From the NCBI RefSeq assembly GCF_005503555.1, contig NZ_SCNG01000002.1, positions 1,054,001 to 1,118,000 of the forward strand: a DNA stretch of 64,000 nt. Reading direction: 5' to 3'. The DNA comes from Rudaea sp. 3F27F6 (GTDB lineage: Bacteria > Pseudomonadota > Gammaproteobacteria > Xanthomonadales > Rhodanobacteraceae). Below, piece by piece: positions 39,123 to 47,201 of the stretch. Numbering within the stretch: the first letter of the stretch is position 1; the number at the start of each line of letters is the position of its first letter. Both the position numbers and the translations under genes were made by a program. The notes under the pieces were generated by a model. That model saw only the letters and a list, made by a program, of their open reading frames with translations. It had not been told where the DNA came from and did no database searches.

Positions 39123-40832
39123 CTATTTCCATCCCGACCAACCGGGCCCGCGCACGAACTGCCCAGGCTTGGCACCCGTATGCTCGCCGTCTTTCAGCAC
39201 CTGCACGCCGTTGACGAACACATCGCGCATGCCGGTCGCGTACTGCTGCGGCCGATCAAACGTCGCGCGGTCGCCGACCGTCGCCGGATCGAAGATCACG
39301 ATGTCGGCAAAATTGCCCGGCTTCAGCTCGCCGCGATCGCGCAGTTTGAGGTTCTTCGCCGACAGCGAGGTCAGGCGCCGCACCGCTTCGGGCAGAGTGA
39401 TGACGTGTTCCTCGCGCACGTACTTGCCGAGCACGCGCGCGAAATTGCCGTAGGCGCGCGGATGCGGCTGGAACTTGAGGAAATCGCCCTCGGGCGCGTA
39501 CGAACCTTCGTCGGAACCGAAGGTCATCCACGGCAGCGCGACCGCCTGCTTGACGTTGTCCTCGGACATCAAAAAATACACTGTGCCGACGCGGCTGCCG
39601 TCCTCGATCACGAGGTCGATCGCCGTTTCCGCTGGCGATTTTCCGCGCATCTTCGCGACTTCGGCGAGGCTCTTGCCGGTCAGCGGTTTCAGCTCGGGAT
39701 TCTTGAACTGAACCAACAGGATGTTCTCCGGCTTGCCCGAAGCGAGGTACAAGTTCTCCCAGGCATCGGTCGGCGTATTCATCTCCTTGACCACGCGCTT
39801 GCGTGTCTTCGCGTCCTTGAGGCGCTTGATCCACTCGTCGAGCCCGCCCTCCTGCACCCACGGCGGCATCGCCGCATCGAGGCCGGTGGCGCCCGCGGCG
39901 TAGACGTACATGTTCGCCGAGATATCGAGACCTTGTTTGCGCGCGGCTTCGATGCGCGCGATCGCCTGCGCCTGCTTCGGCCAGTTGTCTTTGCCGCCGG
40001 CCTTGAAGTGATAGAACTCGCCGTGCACGCCCGCCGCGCTGGCGATGCGGATCAGCTCGTCGGCGCTCTGCAGCAGGCGCGCGCCCTCGCTGCGGATGTG
40101 CGAGATATAGCCGCCGCCGAATTCGCCGGCGGCCTTGGTGATCGCGATCAATTCGTCGGTCTTGGCATAGAACGCCGGCGCGTAAATCAGCGACGAGCCG
40201 ACGCCGAGCGCGCCTTCGCGCATCGCCGTGCGCGTCAACTCCTGCATATTGGCCAGCTCCTGCGCGGTCGGCGCGCGATCGGCATAGCCGACCTCGTGGA
40301 TGCGCAGCGTGGTCGCGCCGACGAAAGAAGCGATGTTCGGCGCGATGCCGTGTGCGGCGAGCGTCTCCATGCCCTCGCCGAAGCCGCTCCAGGTGATCGG
40401 ATATTTCAGATCGGCCTGTTGCTTCTGCGCGGTCTCGCGCATCGTCGGGGTGAGCGGGCCGAGCGATTCGCCTTCGCCGAACACTTCGAGGGTCACGCCC
40501 TGCTTGAGGTCCGACATCGAGCGATAGTCGACGAACAGCGAGTCCGGTGCCCACGACAGCATATTGATGAAGCCGGGCGCGACGGCGAGGCCCTTCGCAT
40601 CGACCTCGCGCGCCGCATGCGCCTTCGACAGATCGCCGACCGCGACGATGCGCTGGCCGCGCACGCCGACGTCGGCCGCAAGCGGCGCGCCGCCGCTGCC
40701 GTCGTAGACGCTGCCGTGGCGGATGATCAGATCGTAGTCGGGCGCGACGGGTTTCGGCGTCGCGGCCGGCGGCGTCTGGCAGGCGGTAAGGAGAACTACA
40801 GAAACAGCGGCAAGACCAAGAAGTCGACGCAT
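39123..40832 (-). CDS. D-aminoacylase-like amidohydrolase lipoprotein with altered metal site
   Basis: This 569-residue protein has a lipoprotein signal (MRRLLGLAAVSVVLLTAC, lipobox LLTAC). It follows the N-acyl-D-amino-acid deacylase fold: DYDLIIRHGSVYDGSGGAPLAADVGVRGQRIVAVGDL, YISHIRSEGARLLQSADEL, GEFYHFKAGGKDNW, TFGSDEGSYAPEG, and a C-terminal NFADIVIFDPATVGD. The usual HxH after PGFID is replaced by PGFINMLSWAPDSL, and the usual Cys zinc ligand (GNCG) reads FGEGES. The His of SHIRSEG, the His of YHFKA and the Asp of GSDEG remain. It lies beside dadA. The activity is probably a deacylase, but the metal chemistry must differ from the Alcaligenes enzyme. Confidence 0.85.
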   Translation of the reverse strand: MRRLLGLAAVSVVLLTACQTPPAATPKPVAPDYDLIIRHGSVYDGSGGAPLAADVGVRGQRIVAVGDLSKAHAAREVDAKGLAVAPGFINMLSWAPDSLFVDYRSMSDLKQGVTLEVFGEGESLGPLTPTMRETAQKQQADLKYPITWSGFGEGMETLAAHGIAPNIASFVGATTLRIHEVGYADRAPTAQELANMQELTRTAMREGALGVGSSLIYAPAFYAKTDELIAITKAAGEFGGGYISHIRSEGARLLQSADELIRIASAAGVHGEFYHFKAGGKDNWPKQAQAIARIEAARKQGLDISANMYVYAAGATGLDAAMPPWVQEGGLDEWIKRLKDAKTRKRVVKEMNTPTDAWENLYLASGKPENILLVQFKNPELKPLTGKSLAEVAKMRGKSPAETAIDLVIEDGSRVGTVYFLMSEDNVKQAVALPWMTFGSDEGSYAPEGDFLKFQPHPRAYGNFARVLGKYVREEHVITLPEAVRRLTSLSAKNLKLRDRGELKPGNFADIVIFDPATVGDRATFDRPQQYATGMRDVFVNGVQVLKDGEHTGAKPGQFVRGPGWSGWK

Positions 40833-41020
40833 GATTCACTCCGCAACGGCGGGCTCATTGTTCGCTTCCCCCGTTGGCGGAAGAAGGCGGCGCTCAGCGC
40901 CGCGCGAAGGCAATCCCGGTCCGCCGCAGGGACTTCCCTCGACCGGAGCCGCCTGGGCAGCTCCGGTCCCGGATCGACTCCGGACAAACTCTCTCCCGCA
41001 AGCGGAAAAGAGAAAACCGC

Positions 41021-41506
41021 TCAGTGATGGTGACCGCCGTCGCCGTGCACGTGTCCGTGCTCGACTTCCTCGGGCGTGGCATCGCGCACATCGGTGATCT
41101 CGATGTCGAAATTCAGCGTCTTGCCGGCCATCGGATGATTGAGGTCTACGTCGATCACGCTCGATCCGACCTTGAGCACCACGACCTGGCGATAGCCGCC
41201 GCCCTGCACGCTGAGCACGGTCGGGTCGCCGGCCTTCAAATGATCGGCGTCGCGGAAATACTTCTTCGGCACGCGCTGGGTGAAATCGTCGCGACGCTCG
41301 CCGTAGCCCTGCTCGGGCGGCACGCGCACGTCGAACTTGTCGCCGGGCTCGTGGCCTTCCATCGCCTGCTCAAGGCCCGGGATGATCTGGCCGTGGCCGA
41401 ACAGAATCGTCAACGGCGCGGCTTCGCGCGAGGAATCGAGCTGCGCGCCGGCCTCGTCGGTGAGGTGATAGTGGAAGGTCACGACCTTGTTTTTCTCTGC
41501 TTTCAT
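41021..41506 (-). CDS. slyD: FKBP-type peptidyl-prolyl isomerase SlyD
   Basis: This 161-residue cytosolic foldase combines prolyl isomerase and chaperone activity. The FKBP domain is split by the inserted IF chaperone flap: VVTFHYHLTDEAGAQLDSS, LFGHGQIIPGLEQAMEGHEPGDKFDV, then the flap (PEQGYGERRDDFTQRVPKKYF), then DLNHPMAGKTLNFDIEITDV. The C-terminal tail (EEVEHGHVHGDGGHHH) is short and His-rich without Cys, enough for Ni/Zn binding but far smaller than in E. coli SlyD. It is divergent from an NlpC/P60 gene. Confidence 0.95.
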   Translation of the reverse strand: MKAEKNKVVTFHYHLTDEAGAQLDSSREAAPLTILFGHGQIIPGLEQAMEGHEPGDKFDVRVPPEQGYGERRDDFTQRVPKKYFRDADHLKAGDPTVLSVQGGGYRQVVVLKVGSSVIDVDLNHPMAGKTLNFDIEITDVRDATPEEVEHGHVHGDGGHHH

Positions 41507-41779
41507 TCCGGTTGTCCATGACGCCGGCGGTCGCCGGGCTGGGCGGAATTATAGAGAAAAACCGGTCCCGACCGCCCGCCGCGGCGACTTCCGTAGCGGC
41601 CGGAAACGAAATCTCGGGCGCCGGTGGCGGCGTGCTTGGCATCGGAGACGCTGGTACGAACACTGCACCGCCGCGATCAGCTTCGCTGGACCGACAGCCC
41701 GACGAAACACTCGCCCCCCACGCGATCCATGACGAAGCGCCGTTGACAGCACCGCGCATTTGCCCGAACGTTCAGGGCG

Positions 41780-42277
41780 ATGCGCTGCCCTCGTCTTCTA
41801 TTCGTACTCCTCGCCATCGCGTTGCTCGCGGCCTGCTCCGGGCCACGTCCACGGCCGCAGCGCGAACCGCTGCCGCCGCCCGCGCCGCGCGGGATCGCGA
41901 AGCCGAACGACATCCTGTTCCGCGCGATCGGCCTCGTCGGCACGCCGTATCACTGGGGCGGCAACACGCCGCAGAGCGGTTTCGACTGCTCGGGCCTGGT
42001 CGTCTACGTGTTCCGCGAAATCGCCGGAGTCAACCTGCCGCGCACGACGCAGGACATGTACGCGCTCGATCTCGCCGAAGTGCGTCGCGACCGCCTGCAG
42101 AGCGGCGATCTGGTTTTCTTCAACACGGCGGGACGCGACGTGAGCCATGTCGGCATCTATGTCGGCGAGGATCGTTTCGTCCATGCGCCGAACGAAGGCG
42201 GTACGGTGCGCCTCGACTATCTGAGCAATGTTTACTGGAACGCGCACTATCGCGGCGCGAAGCGCGTGCGTTTGTAG
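41780..42277 (+). CDS. NlpC/P60 family lipoprotein
   Basis: This 165-residue protein has a lipoprotein signal (MRCPRLLFVLLAIALLAAC, lipobox LLAAC) and a proline-rich spacer. The NlpC/P60 cysteine peptidase domain follows: GTPYHWGGNTPQSGFDCSGLVVYVF with the catalytic Cys, SHVGIYVGEDRFVHAPNEGG with the catalytic His and third residue, and closing YWNAHYRGAKRV. Such Spr/NlpC proteins cleave peptidoglycan stem peptides in the periplasm from the inner leaflet of the outer membrane. An ATG at 41780 fits the signal peptide; an alternative upstream frame is noise. It converges on an MFS gene, with a hairpin repeat between. Confidence 0.93.
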   Translation: MRCPRLLFVLLAIALLAACSGPRPRPQREPLPPPAPRGIAKPNDILFRAIGLVGTPYHWGGNTPQSGFDCSGLVVYVFREIAGVNLPRTTQDMYALDLAEVRRDRLQSGDLVFFNTAGRDVSHVGIYVGEDRFVHAPNEGGTVRLDYLSNVYWNAHYRGAKRVRL

Positions 42278-42300
42278 CCGCAGTCGGATCTTCTCGCAGG

Positions 42301-42350
42301 GGCGCGATTTATCGCGCCTGCTCGCAAGCCGACGAGATAAATCGCGCGCC
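42301..42350. repeat. hairpin repeat (GGCGCGAT-TT-ATCGCGCC type)
   Basis: Between convergent NlpC and MFS genes. The 18-bp unit at 42301-42318 is self-complementary (8-bp arms around TT). An inverted partial copy, GATAAATCGCGCGCC, lies at 42336-42350, so either a small hairpin or a long stem can form. A related unit occurs at 49489-49506. It could act as a bidirectional terminator or 3'-end protector. Confidence 0.7.
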
Positions 42351-42357
42351 TAAGCAG

Positions 42358-43605
42358 CTAGATCGGATTTTTCGCCGCTTCCAAATCGCTGCCGAACTTC
42401 TTGCCCTTCGCTTCGGGCCCAAACCAAGCAACGGCGGCAAGCGCAACTGCAACGCCGGCGATGAAGATCGCCATCACGAGCCCGTACTGTTTGTTGTTCT
42501 GCTCGGCGAGCAAGGTCAGAAACCATGGCGTGCCCGCGGAAATGAAATTGCCGATCTGGTAGGTCAGCCCCGGCAGGGTCGCGCGCACGGCGTCCGGCGA
42601 CAGCTCGTTCAGATGCACGGGCACCACGCCCCATGCGCCCTGCACCATGAACTGCACGGCGAACGCGCCGGCGCCGAGCAGCAGCACCTCGTCGCTGAAT
42701 GCCCACAACTTGAGCACCGGCAGCACGAGCAAGGCCGCGATCACGATCGCGCGCCGGCGCCCGATGCGCTCGGACAAGGCGCCGAAGAACAGGCCGCCGC
42801 AGATCGCGCCGATCGGCCCGACGATGGCGAGCTTCGCGGTCAGGTCGGTACCGAAACCTTTCTCGGCCTGCAGGAACAGCGGATACAGATCCTGAGTGCC
42901 GTGGCTGAAGCAGTTGAACAGCGCCATCATCACGATCATGAACAACGCGCGGCCCCAGAGCCCGCGCATCACTTCGAGCGGATTGCGCTTCTCTGGCGCC
43001 TGCTTGCGCACCTGTTCCCATACCGGCGACTCGGGCACCTTGCTGCGGATGTAGAGCACGAGCAGCGCCGGCACGAAGCCGACGATGAACATGCCGCGCC
43101 AGCCGACGTAATCGAACACCGCCCAGAACAGCAGCCCGGCGAGCAGGTTGCCGCAGGCATAGCCTTCCTGCAGCAAGCCGGAGACGAGACCGCGCGTCTT
43201 CTCCGGAATCATCTCCATCGTCAGCGATGCGCCGAGCCCCCACTCGCCGCCCATCGCGAAACCGAACAGCGCGCGCAGGATCAGCAGCACCGTCAGCGAC
43301 GGCGCGAACGCGGAGGCTAGCTCGAACACCGAAAACAGGAACACATCGAGCATGAGGATCGGGCGCCGGCCGAACTTGTCGGCGAGGCGGCCGAAGACCA
43401 GCGCGCCGAACGGCCGCGCGGCCAGCGTGAGCGTGATCGCGAGGGCGACGCGCTCGGGCGATTCGTGGAAGTCGGTCGCGATCGCCTTGACCGCGAAAAT
43501 CAGGATGAAGTAGTCGAACGCGTCGAGCGTCCAGCCGAGAAAACCCGCGACGACGACGTTGCGCTGCGCCGAATTCATTGCGCGCAGCTCGGACCACAAA
43601 GACAT
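42358..43605 (-). CDS. MFS transporter, carboxylate/sialate-type
   Basis: This 415-residue inner-membrane protein has 12 predicted spans. The N-terminus NVVVAGFLGWTLDAFDYFILIFAVKAIA has the FxxD motif of the metabolite:H+ symporter group (NanT, ShiA and lactate-type carriers). RPFGALVFGRLADKFGRRPILMLDV is the MFS loop 2-3 signature, repeated as GGLFFGALSERIGRRRAIVIAAL in the second half. The substrate is unknown; small organic acids are the usual cargo. Its stop is 80 bp from the convergent NlpC gene. Confidence 0.9.
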   Translation of the reverse strand: MSLWSELRAMNSAQRNVVVAGFLGWTLDAFDYFILIFAVKAIATDFHESPERVALAITLTLAARPFGALVFGRLADKFGRRPILMLDVFLFSVFELASAFAPSLTVLLILRALFGFAMGGEWGLGASLTMEMIPEKTRGLVSGLLQEGYACGNLLAGLLFWAVFDYVGWRGMFIVGFVPALLVLYIRSKVPESPVWEQVRKQAPEKRNPLEVMRGLWGRALFMIVMMALFNCFSHGTQDLYPLFLQAEKGFGTDLTAKLAIVGPIGAICGGLFFGALSERIGRRRAIVIAALLVLPVLKLWAFSDEVLLLGAGAFAVQFMVQGAWGVVPVHLNELSPDAVRATLPGLTYQIGNFISAGTPWFLTLLAEQNNKQYGLVMAIFIAGVAVALAAVAWFGPEAKGKKFGSDLEAAKNPI

Positions 43606-43671
43606 GCCTAGCCTCCCGTTGTGATGCGCAAGCCGTTGCGCGCGGATGCGCCCGCTCCGCTCGAATCGCGC

Positions 43672-44253
43672 TTATCTGCGTTTGTTCGCGTCGTTTCGCG
43701 GCGGAGAAACTTCTCGCGTCGCGCTCCCCTCGGCCGCGGCAGCGAGTGTGCGCTTCGCAAGTCTCGCGCGCAACGCGTCGCGCTTGCGCGCGAGGCTCGT
43801 GGCGTATTCGTGCCGTGCATCGGGCAGTTGCGGCGCGGCGCCGAGGGCGTCGCGGTAGTCGCAGAAGTCGGTGTAGGCGCGCAGTACGGGCGCGAGCTTG
43901 CGCAACAACATTTCGAGCATGATCGCGTCATCGAGCAAGCCGATCACTTCGATGTCGTCGGGGATCAGATCTTCCGGATCGCTGAAGTAGACCAGCGCTT
44001 CGAGCACGTCCACGCGCTGCGCGGAAGGCAGCGCCCAGGCCTCGTCTTCGAGCATGACGATCAGCCGCTGCACGCCACCGATGCGCTTGCGCACGTAGCT
44101 CGGCGCGGTCGAGATCGGCAGCGAATCGAGCGCCTGTTTGGCCGCTTCGAGAATGTCGGCCTCGTCCGCCTCCTGGGCGACGCGGCGCGAGCGGACGAGT
44201 GCTTCGGCGAAACGTGTGATGTCGCCGGGTTCGAGTTCTATGGTGATGCGCAT
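43672..44253 (-). CDS. YkvA/DUF1232-like protein
   Basis: This 193-residue soluble protein has a helical N-terminal half (MRITIELEPGDITRFAEALVRSRRVAQEADEADI...). The central block ALVYFSDPEDLIPDDIEVIGLLDDAIMLEMLLRKL is the hallmark of the DUF1232/YkvA family. The second half is helical, basic at the very end and poorly conserved. Function unknown. ATG 44253 has a weak ribosome site. It lies 66 bp before the MFS gene on the same strand. Confidence 0.8.
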   Translation of the reverse strand: MRITIELEPGDITRFAEALVRSRRVAQEADEADILEAAKQALDSLPISTAPSYVRKRIGGVQRLIVMLEDEAWALPSAQRVDVLEALVYFSDPEDLIPDDIEVIGLLDDAIMLEMLLRKLAPVLRAYTDFCDYRDALGAAPQLPDARHEYATSLARKRDALRARLAKRTLAAAAEGSATREVSPPRNDANKRR

Positions 44254-44362
44254 GAGAAGAAAGATTAGACCGCGAAGCCCGGTCCAGAGGCCGCACGCGG
44301 AAAAAGTGTTATCGCGGCGAACGGTACCGTTCGCACGATGCTCTCACGAATCCTTGGAGGCG

Positions 44363-44956
44363 ATGATGAGTAGCGAAAAATATGTGATCGTTTTCGCATT
44401 ACTCGCATTTGTAAATCCATTGCCGGCCGGCGCGGAACCCGAAAAAACGGCTGTCGCGCCCGCGCCTGCTTCGTCGCAAGCCGTCTCGCCCGGTGGTCAG
44501 CACGACTTCGACTGGGAGATCGGCAATTGGAAAACCCGGCTCAAGCGCCGCCTGCATCCGCTGACCGGCTCGAACGACTGGGTCGAATACGAAGGCACGA
44601 CCACGGTGCGCAAGGTCTGGGACGGCGCGGCCAATCTGGTCGAACTCGACGTGAAAGGCCCTGCCGGCCGCATCGAAGGCCTGGCGCTGCGCCTGTACAA
44701 CCCGCAATCGCGGCAGTGGAGTCTCAACTTCGCCAATCGCGCCGGCGGCACCTTGTTCGTGCCGACCATCGGCGAATTCAAGAACGGCCGCGGCGAGTTC
44801 TACAGTCACGAGACCTTGAACGAGCGCGCCATCCTGGTGCGCTTCGTCATGTCCGACATCACCCGCGATTCGGCGCGATTCGAGCAGTCGTTTTCCGATG
44901 ACGGCGGCAAAACCTGGGAAGCGAACTGGATCGCGGTCGATACGCGCATCCCCTAG
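44363..44956 (+). CDS. exported DUF1579-like protein
   Basis: This protein of about 197 residues has a signal peptide (MSSEKYVIVFALLAFVNPLPAGA). The mature domain begins HDFDWEIGNWKTRLKRRLHPLTGSNDWVEYEGTTTVRKVWDG and continues GLALRLYNPQSRQWSLNFANRAGG, a lipocalin-like beta pattern that I associate with DUF1579-type proteins. Function is unknown; fold relatives bind small hydrophobic ligands. GGAGG lies 5 nt before the second ATG (44366), which may be the real start. It is a single gene upstream of the rhlE leader. Confidence 0.78.
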   Translation: MMSSEKYVIVFALLAFVNPLPAGAEPEKTAVAPAPASSQAVSPGGQHDFDWEIGNWKTRLKRRLHPLTGSNDWVEYEGTTTVRKVWDGAANLVELDVKGPAGRIEGLALRLYNPQSRQWSLNFANRAGGTLFVPTIGEFKNGRGEFYSHETLNERAILVRFVMSDITRDSARFEQSFSDDGGKTWEANWIAVDTRIP

Positions 44957-45019
44957 TCCGCTGCCTGCGCGCCGCCCCGGCGCACTCGCGGCGCACGCCT
45001 TGGCGCGAGACGGCCTGCA

Positions 45020-45050
45020 TTCACACCGCGCGCGGGAAGTACGGTATACT
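45020..45050 (+). promoter_or_regulatory. candidate rhlE promoter
   Basis: TATACT at 45045-45050 is a close -10 match. TTCACA at 45020-45025 is the nearest -35-like element, but the 19-bp spacer is long. Transcription from here would give a leader of about 250 nt before rhlE. Confidence 0.45.
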
Positions 45051-45154
45051 CCGCGCCGCTTCAATGCGTCGCACCGCCGTTTTTCCCTTCCGGTCGATTC
45101 GACTCGCGATTGCTCGCGGTCAGTTCTCCTGCACCACTCGGTCACGACGCCCCT

Positions 45155-45186
45155 GCGGTTTTACGCTTTACTAAAGCGAAAACCGC
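45155..45186 (+). promoter_or_regulatory. strong hairpin in the rhlE leader
   Basis: GCGGTTTT (45155-45162) pairs with AAAACCGC (45179-45186). Directly inside, CGCTTT (45164-45169) pairs with AAAGCG (45173-45178) around an ACT loop, with one bulged A. The result is a 14-bp stem about 125 nt before the start codon and well inside the presumed 5' UTR. Long structured leaders are known for cold-induced DEAD-box helicase mRNAs; attenuation or RNase E control are both possible. Confidence 0.65.
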
Positions 45187-45310
45187 CTTACGCCTGCGGC
45201 GCGGTTCATCGGGAACGCTCAAGGTTTTTTTGTACGTGCCGCATCGTGCAGCGCGTATGTCGCATGCGCCGGAATTCTGCGGCGCAGGCGCTTTGAAGGA
45301 GTTCTACATC

Positions 45311-46639
45311 ATGTCATTCGATACCCTCGGACTTTCGTCCAACATCCTGCGCGCCCTCGCCGACGCCGGCTACGACACGCCGACGCCGATCCAGGAAGCC
45401 GCCATTCCGCTCGTGCTCGAAGGCCGCGACCTGCTCGCCGGCGCGCAGACCGGCACCGGCAAGACCGCCGCGTTCTCCCTGCCGCTGCTCGAGCGCCTGT
45501 TCGCCAAGACCGCGCCGGTCGCCGGCAAGCGCCGTCCGCGCGCGCTGATCCTGACGCCGACGCGCGAACTGGCCGCGCAGATTCACGAAAACGTCCGCAC
45601 CTATGCCAAGCACCTGCGCGTCTACGCGACGACGATCTTCGGCGGCGTCGGCATGCAGCCGCAGATCGATGCGCTGCGCCGCGGCGTCGATATCGTCATC
45701 GCCACGCCGGGCCGCCTGATCGACCATCTCGAACGCCGCACGGTCGACGTCTCCGGCATCGAGATCCTCGTCCTCGACGAAGCCGACCGTATGCTCGACA
45801 TGGGCTTCCTGCCGCAGATGAAGCGCATCCTCAACACACTGCCGAAGCAGAATCGCCAGACCCTGCTGTTCTCTGCCACGTTCGCCGACCAGATCAAGGC
45901 GCTCGCGCGCGAATTCATGCGCGATCCGGCCGAAGTGCAGATCGCCGCGCGCAACAGTGTCGTCGCGACCGTCACGCATCGCGTGCATCCGGTCGACGCG
46001 GCGAAGAAGCGCGACCTCCTGCTCGAACTGCTGAGCCGTGACAGCCGCCGTCAGACGCTCGTGTTCGGCCGCACCAAGCACGGTGCCGACAAGCTCGTCA
46101 AGTTCCTCGATCAGCACGGTCTGCGCACCGCGGCGATCCACGGCAACAAGAGCCAGGGCGCGCGCACGCGCGCGCTTGCTGATTTCAAGAATGGAAAAAT
46201 CACTGTTCTGGTTGCGACCGATATCGCCGCGCGCGGCATCGACATCGACCAGCTACCTCTCGTGATCAACTTCGATCTGCCGATGGTCGCCGAGGATTAC
46301 GTGCACCGCATCGGCCGCACCGGCCGCGCGGGCGCCGAAGGCCTCGCCGTCTCGCTCGTCTCGCATGACGAAACCCGTTTGCTGCGCGACATTCGCCGCA
46401 TGCTCAAGCAGGACATCGCGATCGAGAACGTCGAAGGATTCGAGCCGAGCCAGCCGCTGCGCCTCGACGGCAACGGCGGCGGCGGCGGACAGCCGAAGCA
46501 GAACGCCCCGGCGCGCAAGCCGAACCACGCGCGCCGCCCGCACGCGAAGGCACCGAACGGTCAGCAGGCCAAGCCGCATGCAGCGGCGAACAAGCAGCCG
46601 CGCCATTGGCGTGGCGGGCGCGACGCGCGCAAAGCCTGA
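45311..46639 (+). CDS. rhlE: ATP-dependent RNA helicase, RhlE type
   Basis: This 442-residue DEAD-box helicase remodels rRNA and mRNA structure, often in ribosome assembly or the degradosome. Motifs in order: Q motif FDTLGLS...YDTPTPIQ, I AQTGTGKT, Ia PTRELAAQ, II DEADRMLDMGF, III SATF, then VATDIAARGID and HRIGRTGRAG. The C-terminal 60 residues are Gly/Gln/Lys/Arg-rich, as in RhlE RNA-binding tails. ATG 45311 is preceded by AAGGAG 10 nt upstream. The frame is open further upstream but lacks conservation. It is followed by a strong terminator. Confidence 0.94.
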   Translation: MSFDTLGLSSNILRALADAGYDTPTPIQEAAIPLVLEGRDLLAGAQTGTGKTAAFSLPLLERLFAKTAPVAGKRRPRALILTPTRELAAQIHENVRTYAKHLRVYATTIFGGVGMQPQIDALRRGVDIVIATPGRLIDHLERRTVDVSGIEILVLDEADRMLDMGFLPQMKRILNTLPKQNRQTLLFSATFADQIKALAREFMRDPAEVQIAARNSVVATVTHRVHPVDAAKKRDLLLELLSRDSRRQTLVFGRTKHGADKLVKFLDQHGLRTAAIHGNKSQGARTRALADFKNGKITVLVATDIAARGIDIDQLPLVINFDLPMVAEDYVHRIGRTGRAGAEGLAVSLVSHDETRLLRDIRRMLKQDIAIENVEGFEPSQPLRLDGNGGGGGQPKQNAPARKPNHARRPHAKAPNGQQAKPHAAANKQPRHWRGGRDARKA

Positions 46640-46648
46640 GCATCGACC

Positions 46649-46678
46649 GGGCGCAGCGGAAACAAAACCGCTGCGCCC
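46649..46678 (+). terminator. rhlE hairpin terminator
   Basis: GGGCGCAGCGG and CCGCTGCGCCC form a perfect 11-bp stem around an A-rich 8-nt loop, starting 10 bp after the rhlE stop. The T-tract after it is short, so efficiency is uncertain. Confidence 0.7.
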
Positions 46679-46679
46679 G

Positions 46680-47201
46680 CTTGCTGATCCGGAATGTTTC
46701 GGCATCCGGGCCCACATTCCTTGCACCTATGCCTTCGGGTTGACGGTCGACCTGCCGGGTCCGATCACGGCTACCGCGCGTGCCGATGTCGATCACTCAC
46801 CCCCGAGCCGCCGGCAAGAAAATCTGCCGGACTAGAAGGCGCACCGCTCTTACGGCCGTCCTGCCGCATCGCCCATTGAGACGATCGCCCCTCTTTTCGC
46901 AGCGGATCCATTCGAATCGTTCCCCGAGAACCGGCCGTCTGACCAGGCACCAAAGACAGCATTACATTTTTTGACAAAAAGTCACATTTTTTGGATAATT
47001 GGTAATGAGGTATTTCAAGGACAAGAGGCGCTTCGGAATTCGCCCACCGTCGTGCCGCTCCTTCGACAGCAGCGATTTCCGCAACCGCGAGAGCTTTCCC
47101 GCCGATGCGAGCGAGCCTCACGGTAGCCACCCAAGACTCGCCGTCGCCGCACTCTCTACCGCCTCGCCGTAATCGGATTTGCCGTTCGCCTTCGGATATC
47201 G
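46680..47201. other. 522-bp intergenic region with a promoter
   Basis: No gene is supported. The central AT-rich island (about 46955-47020) contains the promoter and palindrome described separately. Short frames on both strands (for example 46771-47130 minus) have no conserved sequence or ribosome site. Confidence 0.6.
46964..46999 (+). promoter_or_regulatory. strong sigma70 promoter with palindrome and direct repeat
   Basis: TTGACA (46971-46976), a 17-bp spacer and GATAAT (46994-46999). The -35 is embedded in the palindrome TGAC-AAAAA-GTCA (46972-46984). ACATTTTTTG is repeated directly at 46964-46973 and 46984-46993, exactly 20 bp (two helical turns) apart. It points at the AraC gene 200 bp downstream. 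Protein binding is inferred. Confidence 0.65.
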
